From: Halomonas sp.
Lineage (GTDB): Bacteria > Pseudomonadota > Gammaproteobacteria > Pseudomonadales > Halomonadaceae
NCBI RefSeq assembly: GCF_020832045.1
Contig: NZ_JAFIFK010000047.1
Coordinates: 62,001 to 126,000, forward strand
Direction of reading: 5' to 3'
Length of the DNA stretch: 64,000 nt
Shown here: piece after piece, positions 33,603 to 43,251 of the stretch
How the letters are laid out: every line of letters starts with the position of its first letter
Position numbering within the stretch: position 1 is the stretch's first letter
Translations under genes and position numbers: made by a program
Notes under the pieces: model-generated
What the model saw: the letters and a program-made list of their open reading frames with translations, nothing else
What the model was told of the DNA's origin: nothing
Database searches by the model: none

Positions 33603-34571
33603 TTGGTTGACACCACATCGTCGAAGGCCATTCCGGTGGGTATCAGTGCCTGTCTGATGGGAGAACAGGTGCGCTACAACGGTGGCCATAAGCGCTCTCG
33701 TTACTGCCTGGAAGTGTTGCAGGAGTGTTTCGCCTTCGAGCCGTTCTGCCCTGAACTCGAGGCTGGATTGGGTGTGCCGCGCGAACCGATTCGACTGGTT
33801 GGCGCTCCTGGCGAAACACCGCGGGTCAAGGGCACCGTAGACCCTGAGCTCGACGTCACTGAGCGCTTGAGAGAGGTTGCTGAAGCGTTCGTGACACGCC
33901 ACCGCCATCTGCGTGGCTTCATACTGATGAAGGGTTCGCCGAGCTGTGGGCTCGAGCGGGTCAAGGTCTATCACGAGAACGGCATGCCGAGCCATGCCGA
34001 CTCCGGCCTTTTCGTGCAGGTCCTGCGCGAGCACTTCCCCGAGCTGCCGCTGGAAGAGGAGGCGCGCATGAACGATGCCGTGCTGCGCGAGAATTTCATC
34101 ACGCGTGTGTTCGCCTTCGATGACTGGAAGCGCAACGTCGAAGGCGCCGGCGGGTTTCATGCCTTGATCCAATTCCACAGCCGTCAGAAATACCTGTTGA
34201 TGGCCCACCACGTCGAAGCCTACCGTGAACTGGGCCGCTACCTGGGCAGCGACGCCCATGCCTTGCCGCTGGAAGTGGTCAAGACTTCCTACTTGCGGCG
34301 TTTCATGGCCGCGCTGTCGCGTCCGGCCACCCGCAAGACGCACACCAATGCGCTGATGCATGTCATGGGCTATCTGAAGCAGGAGCTGGATAGCGAGGTC
34401 AAGCAGGACCTGCTGCAAGCGATAGAAGAGTACCGCCTGGGGCACGTGCACCTGGCGGTACCATTGAGACTGCTAAACCATTACATGAAGCGCCACGGCT
34501 CGGACTATATCCGCCAGCAGACCTACCTGGACCCGCATCCCTACGAGCTGGGGCTGCGAAACGCTATCTGA
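33603..34571 (+). CDS. DUF523-DUF1722 protein (TudS-type fusion, YbgA-like)
   Basis: A 322-residue two-domain protein. The N-terminal DUF523 domain (VGISACLMGEQVRYNGGHKR, PFCPELEAGLGVPR, LMKGSPSCGLERVK) has the three conserved cysteines that in TudS hold a [4Fe-4S] cluster used to desulfurise thiouracil. The C-terminal half (FHALIQFHSRQKYLLMAHHVEAYRELGR) is DUF1722, as in E. coli YbgA. Start is TTG 33603, nine bases after AAGGAG; no suitable ATG exists. Activity of fused forms is not certain; degradation of modified tRNA bases is an inference. Confidence 0.84.
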   Translation: MVDTTSSKAIPVGISACLMGEQVRYNGGHKRSRYCLEVLQECFAFEPFCPELEAGLGVPREPIRLVGAPGETPRVKGTVDPELDVTERLREVAEAFVTRHRHLRGFILMKGSPSCGLERVKVYHENGMPSHADSGLFVQVLREHFPELPLEEEARMNDAVLRENFITRVFAFDDWKRNVEGAGGFHALIQFHSRQKYLLMAHHVEAYRELGRYLGSDAHALPLEVVKTSYLRRFMAALSRPATRKTHTNALMHVMGYLKQELDSEVKQDLLQAIEEYRLGHVHLAVPLRLLNHYMKRHGSDYIRQQTYLDPHPYELGLRNAI

Positions 34572-34585
34572 GCCGACATGTCCGT

Positions 34586-36388
34586 CTAAAGCACGGGGTG
34601 GTGCCGGCCGAACTGAAGCTCCGCCAGGTGGCGGTATAGAGGGCTCTTTTCGAGCAGCTCGGCATGGCGGCCGGCGGCAACGAGCTTCCCTTCATCGAAC
34701 ACCAGCAGGCGGTCGGCGGCGGTCACCGTGGCCAGGCGATGGGCGATGACCAGACTGGTACGCCCGGCCATGAGCCGGTCCAGCGCTTGTTGTACCAGGC
34801 GCTCGCTTTCGGCGTCGAGCGCGCTCGTGGCCTCGTCGAGCAGCAGCACGCTCGGGTCCTTGAGCAGCGCACGGGCGATTGCCAGGCGCTGGCGTTGACC
34901 GCCGGAGAGCTGGACGCCGCCGGGTCCGAGTTCAGTATCGAAGCCGGCGGGCAAGGACTCGACGAAGGCAAGAGCGTTGGCATCCCGGGCGGCAGCGCGT
35001 AGCTCCTCCAGCGTGGCGTCTGGCTTGCCGTAGCGCAGATTGTCCGCCACCGTGCCGGTGAAAAGCACCGGCTCCTGCGACACCAGGCCCATGCCTGCGC
35101 GCAGTGCCTTCGGATCGAACTCACGCAGATCGATGCCGTCCAGGGTGACACGGCCCCGGTCGGGGTCGTGAAAGCGCAGCAGCAGTGTGAACAGCGTGCT
35201 CTTGCCGGCACCTGAAGGGCCCACCAACGCCACACGCTCCCCGGATCGAATCTGCAGATCGAGCGTATCCAGGGCTGGGATCTCGCGCCCCGGATAGGCG
35301 AAGCTGACGCCTTCAAGGCCGATTTCGCCGCGCAGCGGTGAAGGCAGGGGAATAGGCGCTCCCGGCGGGGCAATGGCCGGCTCGGCATCGAGCAGTTCGA
35401 GCAGCCGTTCGGCGGCACCAGCGGCACGCTGCACATCGCCGGCCACTTCGGCCAGCGTCGCTACGGCCCCGGCCGCCAGTACCGCATAAAAGACGAAGGC
35501 GGAAAGCTCGCCGGCACTTATCTCACCGGCCAGAACCGCCTGGCCTCCTTGCCACAGCATAAGGCCCACGGCGGCGAACACCGCCAGCATGGCGATCCCC
35601 GTCAGCCAGGCACGTTGCCGCGTGCGCACCACGGCGGTAGCAAAGGCCTGCTCGGCTCGCTCGCCGTAGTCCCGCCTGTCGAGCGCTTCATGGGAGAACG
35701 CTTGCACCGTACGAATGCCATCCAGCGCCTCGCTGGCGTAGCGTCCCAGTTCGGCCACCTTGTCCTGGCTGTGGCGGGAAAGACGGCGTACGCGTCTGCC
35801 GAACCAAACGATGGGTAGCAGTGTGGCGGGTATGCCGATCAGTACCAGCGCCGAAAGCCATGGCTGGGTTACCAGCATGAGGGTTACCGTGCCAAGCAGC
35901 ATGACGATGTTGCGTAGCGCCAGCGAGATCGAGGAGCCGAACAGCGTCTGCAGCACGCTGGTATCGGCCGTCAGGCGCGAGGCAATTTCGGCAGCGCCAC
36001 GGTCGCGCCGGGTGGCGCTCTCGAAGTAGGCTGGCTCGAGCTCAAGCAGGTGGTCGAATACCTGACGTCTCAAGTCGGCAGCCAGGCGCTCGCCGATCCA
36101 GCTCACCTGGTAATAGCGCAGCGCCGAGGCAGCCGCCAGCACGCTCACCACCGCGAGCATGGCGGCCAAGGTCTGGTTGAGTTGGGTGGCGTCGGCGGCC
36201 AGAAAGCCGCGATCGATCACCACGCGCAACCCCTGGCCCAACAGCAGCACACTGCTGGAGGCCACCAGCAGGGCCAGGGCGGCGATGGCAAGGCGGCCGC
36301 GATAAGGGGCGAGTAGCGCCAGCAGGCGTAACAGTACCCGGGGGTCGGGGCGGGTGGTCATGGTTGAGGCATCACTCAAGGCAGGCAT
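34586..36388 (-). CDS. MsbA-like ABC exporter (fused permease-ATPase)
   Basis: A 600-residue half-transporter that would work as a dimer. The N-terminal domain has six membrane helices (residues about 20-320). The nucleotide-binding domain has Walker A GPSGAGKST, signature LSGGQRQRLAIARAL, Walker B VLLLDEATSALD and the switch His in VIAHRL. It matches the MsbA-related subgroup of proteobacterial exporters rather than MsbA itself, as no lipid A gene is nearby. Alternative start ATG 36361. It is convergent with the DUF523 gene, 14 bases apart. Confidence 0.86.
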   Translation of the reverse strand: MPALSDASTMTTRPDPRVLLRLLALLAPYRGRLAIAALALLVASSSVLLLGQGLRVVIDRGFLAADATQLNQTLAAMLAVVSVLAAASALRYYQVSWIGERLAADLRRQVFDHLLELEPAYFESATRRDRGAAEIASRLTADTSVLQTLFGSSISLALRNIVMLLGTVTLMLVTQPWLSALVLIGIPATLLPIVWFGRRVRRLSRHSQDKVAELGRYASEALDGIRTVQAFSHEALDRRDYGERAEQAFATAVVRTRQRAWLTGIAMLAVFAAVGLMLWQGGQAVLAGEISAGELSAFVFYAVLAAGAVATLAEVAGDVQRAAGAAERLLELLDAEPAIAPPGAPIPLPSPLRGEIGLEGVSFAYPGREIPALDTLDLQIRSGERVALVGPSGAGKSTLFTLLLRFHDPDRGRVTLDGIDLREFDPKALRAGMGLVSQEPVLFTGTVADNLRYGKPDATLEELRAAARDANALAFVESLPAGFDTELGPGGVQLSGGQRQRLAIARALLKDPSVLLLDEATSALDAESERLVQQALDRLMAGRTSLVIAHRLATVTAADRLLVFDEGKLVAAGRHAELLEKSPLYRHLAELQFGRHHPVL

Positions 36389-36463
36389 GGGAACACGATA
36401 TCAGCGCTGCGTCATGAGCGCATGAACCAGCCGGGGGCCCCAAGGGCGCGCCCCGGCAATCCA

Positions 36464-38938
36464 TCATGCCAGTAGCCGGCTCCAACTGCCGTATTCACCA
36501 TGGATCGGCCCGCGACGCAGGCTCAGCGCAATCACTGCCACACCGCATACCAGGCTGTTGATCATGGCTGCCGTACCGGCTCCGTAGAGGAACGGGATGA
36601 GCAGGAGAATGACGGCCAGCGGTATCATCAGCCAGCGCACCGGGCGTGCCGATTCGGCCATGGCGATGACACCCATGGTAATGATCAGCGCCCCGACCAG
36701 ATGATCCCAGTTGGCCAGGGTGCCCTCGGCGCCAAAGGTAACTCGGGTAAGCATCAGCCAGGCGCCGATCACAATGCACAACGCCAGGTTCCAGGGCAGA
36801 TTGACACCGGTGCCCAGCGCATCGCGGACAATAGTCGTGGGTTTGCGCTGGAAGTTCTCGTCCGGCGACTCGCTGGGGCCTTCGTCGGTGTCGCCGGTGA
36901 AGAAGATCTTGAGCACGGGGGCACCGGCCTTGTGGCGCCGTTTGAGGAATTCGCCGGTGGCGACGAATTCATTGAAGGCATAGGCGATCTGCAGCAGCAT
37001 CGCACCGGCCTGAATCAGGCACAGAGTGCACCAGGTGCCGATCAGGATCGGTTGGATGATGATGAAAGTCACCGATACCACGCCGAGCGGTACGATCAGG
37101 ACGCCGAACGAGGCCACCACCCAGGGCATGGTGCGCCAACGATTGGCCGCGCCCATCAAGCCGAGCATGATCTCGAGCATGTAGACCATGCCACCCAGAC
37201 CGGCATCGGGCACCGGCCACGCTTCCGAGGCCTCCGAAGTGATGATGTCCTCGGTGCCGTTGAGGCCTTCCCGCGTGCCGGCGAAGAAGGGGTCCCATAC
37301 CGCATCGATGTGGCCGAGCTGATAGGCGGCGAGGTAGCGCGAGACGAAGAAGCCGACGAAAGCGAGCGCGATGATCGGCATGCGCTGAAACCAGCTCGAA
37401 GGGTTATTGTTCCAGCCCGGCGGTGTGGTAGGGCCGGTCATTGCCGCTGCAGGCGAGATACCGGGGGCGGGACGCACTACCGCGGCGAAACCAATGGCCA
37501 AGGTGCCGATGAGTGTGCCGTTAAGGTAGGCCGCAGCACTATCGCTCCAGAACACCAGCGGAGCGAACAGCACCCACAGGCCGATCACGGCGCACACCCA
37601 GCGCGCCCAGATGAGCTTCATCGAAAGTGAAAGCGCGCCGAACAGGGCGAGCAAGAGGCCCGAGGCCATATCGCTGTAGGCCAAGGCGCCGTCATAGCCC
37701 AGCGTGGCGGGGGAGACCACCAGCCAGGCGCCGAGCGCTATGTTGAAGAAGTGCGCCCACAGGAAGCGATAGTGTTCACGCTGGGTATGATCCTGATGGT
37801 CTTCCAGCACGCGCTCCGCATTCACCCCCTTCTCTTCGGCTTCCTCGATCCAGTCCGGCGGGGTGATACCGTTGGCCTCGTACCATTCGTGGGGGTCGCT
37901 GAGCAGGTGGTCGACCATGGCTTCCAGGGTATCGAAGAGCTCATGGCGCGGCGCCCAGCCGAGCTGCTCACGAGCACGTCGATTGTCGAGCTCGTAGTGA
38001 TCGTCGGCCATGTCGATCATGAAAGGCCGGATGAAGGGCTTTTCACCCTTGTCGAAGTCGTCCGGCACCAGCGGTTCGCTTTTCTCCTCCAGTAGCGCAC
38101 CGGTTTTGGCCAGCGCCTTGGGCATGACCACGGTTTTCCATTTCTTCTTGCCGTGAATCAGTTCGCCCAGGCGGTTCTGCAGCGCTTCATAGCTGACGGC
38201 GTGCTCCTCGCCGATAAGAATTTCATTCTTCTCGGGCAGTTCGCCACGCCGGTCGATGGTGCGACGAAAGGCATCGATCATGTCCTCCTTGTGTACGCAG
38301 GCCTGGCCGGCGTTAGTGTTGCCAGAATAGAAGTGGCTCTTGAAGGTGTGCTCGTAGATGCGCGCAATCTGGTGCGCCAGGGTGGGTACGCTGGTTTTCT
38401 CGTCATACATCCCGGCCAGCCGCAGTAGGGTGTAGGGCATACTGGCATGCTTGCGAATCACCTCTTCGGTACGCGCCTTGGACTTGGGGTAGGCCCAGGT
38501 GGGGCCGATAGGCGTCTGCTCGTCAATCCGATGCCCCGGCACCTGGGGCTCATGCACGAGCATGGTGCTGGAGTAGATGAAGCGCTCTACACTCATCTCC
38601 GCAAGCGCTTCGAGTAGGTTCTGCGTGCCCTGCTCGTTGACCTTTTCATAGAGCGGCGACTCTTCGCCGGTGAAGTCGAAATAGGCGGCAAGATGGACGA
38701 CCGCGGCGATATCGCGCCCGTGCCGTTCGGCGATTTTCTCCATCGTTTGCTTGATGGATTCGGCATCGGTAAGGTCGAACTCGTAGCTCTCGTCGGCCTC
38801 TTCCCCCGCACTCCTGTCCAGCCCGATGATGAAGTAATCCTGCTTGAGGCTCTGGGATAGTGCCGTGCCGACTCCGCCCGATGCCCCCGTGATCACGACC
38901 AGCGGTTTCTCCTGGTTTGCCACTTCCTTGTCCTGCAT
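36464..38938 (-). CDS. Fusion of NAD-dependent epimerase, SPW repeats and VKOR domain
   Basis: An 824-residue protein with an unusual order. Residues 1-350 are an extended SDR/NAD-epimerase (VVITGASGGVGTAL glycine motif; catalytic YPKSK in AYPKSKARTEEVI). After a charged linker come paired membrane helices of SPW-repeat type (LGAWLVVSPATLGYDGALAYSD, ALGAWL). Residues about 510-680 form a vitamin K epoxide reductase-like domain with VWDPFFAGTREG and CTLC at Cys637-Cys640. A last SPW-like pair follows. The loop-cysteine pair of classical VKOR is absent. Starts behind AAGGGAG. Function unknown; perhaps couples quinone redox with a cytoplasmic dehydrogenase. Confidence 0.78.
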   Translation of the reverse strand: MQDKEVANQEKPLVVITGASGGVGTALSQSLKQDYFIIGLDRSAGEEADESYEFDLTDAESIKQTMEKIAERHGRDIAAVVHLAAYFDFTGEESPLYEKVNEQGTQNLLEALAEMSVERFIYSSTMLVHEPQVPGHRIDEQTPIGPTWAYPKSKARTEEVIRKHASMPYTLLRLAGMYDEKTSVPTLAHQIARIYEHTFKSHFYSGNTNAGQACVHKEDMIDAFRRTIDRRGELPEKNEILIGEEHAVSYEALQNRLGELIHGKKKWKTVVMPKALAKTGALLEEKSEPLVPDDFDKGEKPFIRPFMIDMADDHYELDNRRAREQLGWAPRHELFDTLEAMVDHLLSDPHEWYEANGITPPDWIEEAEEKGVNAERVLEDHQDHTQREHYRFLWAHFFNIALGAWLVVSPATLGYDGALAYSDMASGLLLALFGALSLSMKLIWARWVCAVIGLWVLFAPLVFWSDSAAAYLNGTLIGTLAIGFAAVVRPAPGISPAAAMTGPTTPPGWNNNPSSWFQRMPIIALAFVGFFVSRYLAAYQLGHIDAVWDPFFAGTREGLNGTEDIITSEASEAWPVPDAGLGGMVYMLEIMLGLMGAANRWRTMPWVVASFGVLIVPLGVVSVTFIIIQPILIGTWCTLCLIQAGAMLLQIAYAFNEFVATGEFLKRRHKAGAPVLKIFFTGDTDEGPSESPDENFQRKPTTIVRDALGTGVNLPWNLALCIVIGAWLMLTRVTFGAEGTLANWDHLVGALIITMGVIAMAESARPVRWLMIPLAVILLLIPFLYGAGTAAMINSLVCGVAVIALSLRRGPIHGEYGSWSRLLA

Positions 38939-39119
38939 GACCGGGCTCCCTTGTCACGACTCCATTAAAGCGCTTCGCGCTGCTGCACATTCAAGCTAGT
39001 CCGCTTTTCGGCATCACGGCAACCGCACGGGTTCCTTCCACCATGCACGATTGGCTATGCTGCCAGGGTAGTTTCTTTCGCTTGCAGACCGTCAGTACAG
39101 GAAAAGGAGTTTCTTGCGC

Positions 39120-39845
39120 ATGAAGAGTGTCGTTGCCATCCGTCACGTCGCCTTCGAGGATCTGGGTATCTTCGAACCGATTCTCGAGGAGTTCGGCTAT
39201 CGGATCCGCTATCTCGACCCAGGCTTGTTGGGGCCGGATGCGCTGGAAGCGCTGGATGACGACAGTCCCGAGCTGATGGTGATACTGGGGGGGCCGATCG
39301 GGGCCAACGACGATGCGCTCTATCCCTTCCTCGGCGCTGAACTCGATGCCATCCGTCATCGACTCGATTCGGGGCGCCCGCTGCTAGGCATCTGTCTGGG
39401 GGCGCAGCTCATCGCTCGTGCCATGGGAGGGCGGGTCTTTCCCATGCCGGAGAAGGAGATCGGCTTTGACGACGTCTACCTGACTCGTGAAGGGCAGGAA
39501 GGACCGCTGCGGCACATCGGCAATCCCGATCTGGTCCTGCACTGGCACGGCGATATGTTCGAAACACCACCCGGCGCTACGCGGCTGGCATACAGCCACC
39601 CCTGTTCCCATCAGGCCTTTTCCGTCGGTGCTCGGGTGTTGGGCCTGCAGTTTCACCTCGAGGTGGATTCGGCCCGGATCGAGCCCTGGTTGATCGGCCA
39701 TGCTGCCGAGCTTGCCGAGGCAGAGGTCGATCCGGTCGAGCTACGCGAACAGGCGCTGCGCCATGGCGCGGATCTTACCCGCCGCGGCCAACAGGTCTTT
39801 CGTGAATGGCTGACCAATGCCGAGGCCGCTTTCGGTATCGAGTAG
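39120..39845 (+). CDS. Class I glutamine amidotransferase
   Basis: A 241-residue GATase1 protein from ATG 39120, ten bases after AAGGAG (an upstream TTG at 39114 is less likely). The triad is visible: Cys in LLGICLGAQLIARAMGG, and His and Glu in LGLQFHLEVDS. The oxyanion part is LMVILGGPIGAND. It resembles stand-alone amidotransferases such as the GuaA-like YfeJ/YLR126C group, which act on gamma-glutamyl compounds. Substrate unknown. Confidence 0.83.
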   Translation: MKSVVAIRHVAFEDLGIFEPILEEFGYRIRYLDPGLLGPDALEALDDDSPELMVILGGPIGANDDALYPFLGAELDAIRHRLDSGRPLLGICLGAQLIARAMGGRVFPMPEKEIGFDDVYLTREGQEGPLRHIGNPDLVLHWHGDMFETPPGATRLAYSHPCSHQAFSVGARVLGLQFHLEVDSARIEPWLIGHAAELAEAEVDPVELREQALRHGADLTRRGQQVFREWLTNAEAAFGIE

Positions 39846-39858
39846 CCTGTGGTGAAGG

Positions 39859-40875
39859 TCACTCCTTGCGCTGTTTCAACTGCTCCTTGAGCTGCTTCGG
39901 GACCTGCTTGATGATCAGCCTGTCCTGGCTCTCGTCGTACTCGATGCTCGAACCGAGCAGGTGCGAGTCGAAGCTGATCGAGACGCCACCGGCACGACCG
40001 GTAAAGCGACGAAACTGCCTGAGCGTGCGTTTGTCCGGCGGAATTTCGGGCGAGAGGCCGTAATCGGCGTTGCGGATGTGGTCGTAAAACGCTTTGGGCT
40101 GCTGCTCATCGAGCAGCTCGGAGAGTTCTTCGAGGGTGATCGGCTCACCGCGGCTGGCCTGTTCGTTGGCGTAGTCGATGAGAACCTCGGTTTTCTCCCG
40201 GCTCTGCTCTTCGCCGACGTCCTCCTGTTCCACGTAGTCGCTGAAGGCCTTGAGCAGCGTACGGGTCTCGCCGGTGGCGTCGATGCCCTCGGCAGCGCCC
40301 AGCAGGGCAGCGAGGTCTTCCGAGAGCTTCCTACCGCCGCGGTCGTGAATCCAGGAGACGTAGTGGCGTGAGGCTTCACCGCTACGCCACTGCGTGAGGT
40401 TGATGCGCAGGCCCAGGCTCATGCGTGCCAGGTTGAGCTGGGCGGCTGGCACTACCTTGAGGGCATTATCGATGCCGAAACCGTCACGCTGATGCAGAAG
40501 AGCGAGCCCCAGGTAGTGAGTCTCCCCCTGGCGGTAGTCGATACACAGCAGGTGGCCGGAAGTTGAGAGGTGGGCATCGACTAGCGTCAGCAACCGCTCG
40601 GCGACGCTCCGGCTGAAGGCAACGAAATCGAGCCGGCCGTCCAGATAATCGGCCAGTCCAGCGGCGAAGGTGGGGGTTGAACCGGTCTCGTCGGCCTCTT
40701 GCGTGAGGAAATGACCCCAAGCCTTGGTCTTGGCATGGTAAGCATCGTTGAAGCCCGACAGCAGCTCTTCCAGCAGTGCCGATGCGCTCAGTTCAGCATT
40801 TGCCACTCTCAGGCTTGCCGGTTGCTCGCCGTTGGCCTTGTCGATGTCGTGAACGATGCAGTGCTGTATCGGCAT
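39859..40875 (-). CDS. yejK: Nucleoid-associated protein YejK/NdpA
   Basis: A 338-residue protein homologous to E. coli YejK (335 aa). The start MPIQHCIVHDIDKANGEQPASLRVANAELSASALLEELLSGFNDAYHAKTKAWGHF is diagnostic, as is GDFAAFSRxVAE-like LDFVAFSRSVAERLLTLVDAHLSTSGHLLCIDYRQG. It binds the nucleoid and has been linked to topoisomerase activity. The C-terminal helix is strongly charged (QVPKQLKEQLKQRKE). Convergent with the GATase gene. Confidence 0.93.
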   Translation of the reverse strand: MPIQHCIVHDIDKANGEQPASLRVANAELSASALLEELLSGFNDAYHAKTKAWGHFLTQEADETGSTPTFAAGLADYLDGRLDFVAFSRSVAERLLTLVDAHLSTSGHLLCIDYRQGETHYLGLALLHQRDGFGIDNALKVVPAAQLNLARMSLGLRINLTQWRSGEASRHYVSWIHDRGGRKLSEDLAALLGAAEGIDATGETRTLLKAFSDYVEQEDVGEEQSREKTEVLIDYANEQASRGEPITLEELSELLDEQQPKAFYDHIRNADYGLSPEIPPDKRTLRQFRRFTGRAGGVSISFDSHLLGSSIEYDESQDRLIIKQVPKQLKEQLKQRKE

Positions 40876-41015
40876 GGCCGTCTCCGCCTTCAGGGGCGCT
40901 ATATCGAGCGCTGGGTGAGCTGTGGCAAGAGGCGAATCATACCGGGGCCGCCGCCGAGTTCAACCCACGCCTGTGTAGGCCCTTGCGACGTTGAGCGGCG
41001 GCCTGATTGCGCCGC

Positions 41016-42242
41016 TCATGCCCTGGCGGTCATGGCGGAGGGAGCCTCTTCTGCGACGACCACACAATTTCGCCCGCGAGACTTGCCGACGTAGAGCGCC
41101 TCGTCGGCCCGCTGGAGAGCCGGTTCGAGCCTCATTTCCCCCGGGGCAACCCGGCTGATGCCCACCGTTACCGAGAGCCGATGGCCAGCAGGGAGCATGG
41201 GCAGCTGCAGCGAACTCACCTTGTGGCGCAGGCGCTCGGCAATGTCCAGTGCGGTTTCGGGATCGGCCTGAGGGAGGGCGATGACGAACTCCTCGCCGCC
41301 ATAGCGTCCGATGAGGTCCGTCTCGCGCAGCACCGAGGCGCAGCAGGAAGCTACGGTCGTCAGTACCAGGTCGCCAACGGCATGACCGTGATGATCGTTG
41401 AGCGTCTTGAACAGGTCAATGTCGACCATGCAGAGGGACAGCGGCGTGAGCTCCCGGTCGGCGCGCAGGACCTCGCGCTCCGCCAGTTCGAAGAAATGTC
41501 GCCTGTTGGCAATGCCGGTCAACGGGTCGGTACTGGCCATGTGACGCAGCTGAGCCTCCAGCAACCGTCGCTCCTCGATCTCGCTTTGCAGCTTGCGATT
41601 GACATCCCGCTCATCCATCAGCAGGGCGAACTGCTTGCGCTGCAGCCGGTTCAACCGGCTGAAGGTAAGCCAGCCCATCAGGTTGGAGAAAACCAGGATG
41701 ATCAAGGTGCTGGCAAGCATGCCGGGAGGCAGAGACTTCCATAGTAGCGATACCATGACGAAGCCGAACGACAGATAGCCGGTCCAGGTAAGAATCCACG
41801 GCAATCGGTTGGGTAGCAGCAGGTAGATGGTAAGGCTCGATACCACGATGATGGAAACATGCAAGCCGATACTGCCGGGATGAAAGAAGATCGTTACCAA
41901 CAAGCCGGTGATGGTCGTAAAGCACACCAGGTTGAGAGGTAGCGGCTGATGGGCCTGGGCGGGGTGGCGGCCGATGAAGCGTGCCAACGCCAGGCAGCAG
42001 AACGTCACGAAAGTACGAATGGCCGCCAGAATCACGAACTCGCTATCATCGCCAAGCAGAGCGTAGTCCGCAAGGATGAACATCAGGAAAACGGCAGCGA
42101 CCATCCACAACACGTAGCGTAATTGCTGTGCGTCCTGTAGCCGCATGGTGCGGCGATAAAGCGCTTCCAGCGCAGCGTCGTCGAATTCGGCGCGCCAATT
42201 GAGCGAAGCCCCCTCCCTGGCCTCGTTCTTGCCAGCAGCCAT
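41016..42242 (-). CDS. Membrane diguanylate cyclase (GGEEF) with I-site
   Basis: A 408-residue protein from ATG 42242. Six or so N-terminal hydrophobic helices (residues 40-200) make a membrane sensor, followed by a coiled-coil region (RKQFALLMDERDVNRKLQSEIEERRLLEAQLRH) and a GGDEF domain. The active site is RYGGEEFVIALPQ with VDIDLFKTLNDHHGHAVGD, and the inhibitory I-site RETD is in place five residues before it. So it should make c-di-GMP subject to product inhibition, in contrast to the cyclase at 17777. The 247-base upstream region has an AGTACG-N3-CGTACT dyad and a GCGCGCT hairpin, but no gene. Confidence 0.88.
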   Translation of the reverse strand: MAAGKNEAREGASLNWRAEFDDAALEALYRRTMRLQDAQQLRYVLWMVAAVFLMFILADYALLGDDSEFVILAAIRTFVTFCCLALARFIGRHPAQAHQPLPLNLVCFTTITGLLVTIFFHPGSIGLHVSIIVVSSLTIYLLLPNRLPWILTWTGYLSFGFVMVSLLWKSLPPGMLASTLIILVFSNLMGWLTFSRLNRLQRKQFALLMDERDVNRKLQSEIEERRLLEAQLRHMASTDPLTGIANRRHFFELAEREVLRADRELTPLSLCMVDIDLFKTLNDHHGHAVGDLVLTTVASCCASVLRETDLIGRYGGEEFVIALPQADPETALDIAERLRHKVSSLQLPMLPAGHRLSVTVGISRVAPGEMRLEPALQRADEALYVGKSRGRNCVVVAEEAPSAMTARA

Positions 42243-42489
42243 TGCAGTTCCCTTGTGATGAGTCGCCAGGAGCGGCGGGCGGTGGTTCACCCGTGTTCTA
42301 GGTATTCTCGATTCCTGCTCATCCAATTAGTACGTCGCGTACTCCTTTTGCCGTGCGCGCTGTCGCAAGCGCGCGTGACTTGAAGAATGGTCAAGAAAGT
42401 TGGAAAGTGCCAGTCGCAACTGTGCCGTGGCGCTAATACTGCGACTGGCCCGACTGATACTACTTTTTCATATCGGGCTGAGACCACGC

Positions 42490-43251
42490 TCAGGGCTTGA
42501 GCCGATAACCGGTGCGAAAGATTCTGCTGATCACCGCTAGCGCCACGCCGAGAAACAGCATGATGATGAATAGACTGGCCCAGATACTGACGTCGCCCGT
42601 ACCGTAAAAGCTCCAACGAAAACCGCTAACCAGATAGACCACTGGGTTGAGTAGCGTGACGGCCTGCCAGAAGGGCGGCAGCATGTCGATGGAGTAGAAG
42701 GTACCGCCGAGGAAGGTCAGCGGCGTCACGATCAGCAGCGGTACCAGCTGCAACTTCTCGAAGCCGTCGGCCCAGATGCCGATGATGAACCCGAGCAGGC
42801 TGAAGGTCACGGCGGTGAGCATCAGAAACAGCAGCATCATCAAGGGGTACTGGATGGTAAAGGGTACGAAGAGTCGTGCCGTAGCCAGTACGATCAAGCC
42901 CAGGATGATCGACTTGGTAGCCGCTGCGCCGACATAGCCGAGCACTATCTCGAAATAAGAGATCGGTGCCGAGAGAATCTCGTAGATGGCCCCCGAGAAG
43001 CGTGGGAAGAAGATGCCGAACGAGGCGGTCGACACGCTCTGAGTCAAGAGCATCAGCATGATCAACCCGGGTACGATGAAGGCGCCGTAGCTCACGCCGT
43101 CCACTTCGCTGATGCGCGAGCCGATGGCGGCGCCGAACACCACGAAATAGAGGGAGGTGGAGACTACCGGCGAGACGATGCTCTGCAGAACGGTGCGCAG
43201 GCTGCGGGACATTTCGGCCAGATAGATGGTTTTCACCGATTGCAGGTTCAT
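42490..43251 (-). CDS. ABC-2 type permease
   Basis: A 253-residue membrane protein with six hydrophobic segments and the ABC-2 signature near the C-terminus, [49 protein letters not shown]. Its start overlaps the end of the ATPase gene upstream by four bases. The pair resembles E. coli YadG-YadH, an exporter of unknown substrate. Confidence 0.88.
   Translation of the reverse strand: MNLQSVKTIYLAEMSRSLRTVLQSIVSPVVSTSLYFVVFGAAIGSRISEVDGVSYGAFIVPGLIMLMLLTQSVSTASFGIFFPRFSGAIYEILSAPISYFEIVLGYVGAAATKSIILGLIVLATARLFVPFTIQYPLMMLLFLMLTAVTFSLLGFIIGIWADGFEKLQLVPLLIVTPLTFLGGTFYSIDMLPPFWQAVTLLNPVVYLVSGFRWSFYGTGDVSIWASLFIIMLFLGVALAVISRIFRTGYRLKP

Noticed and set aside
36429-36458. GC-rich hairpin after the SDR-SPW-VKOR gene as an intrinsic terminator
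   Set aside because: Arms GCCGGGG/CCCCGGC pair well, but the loop is long and no T-run follows.
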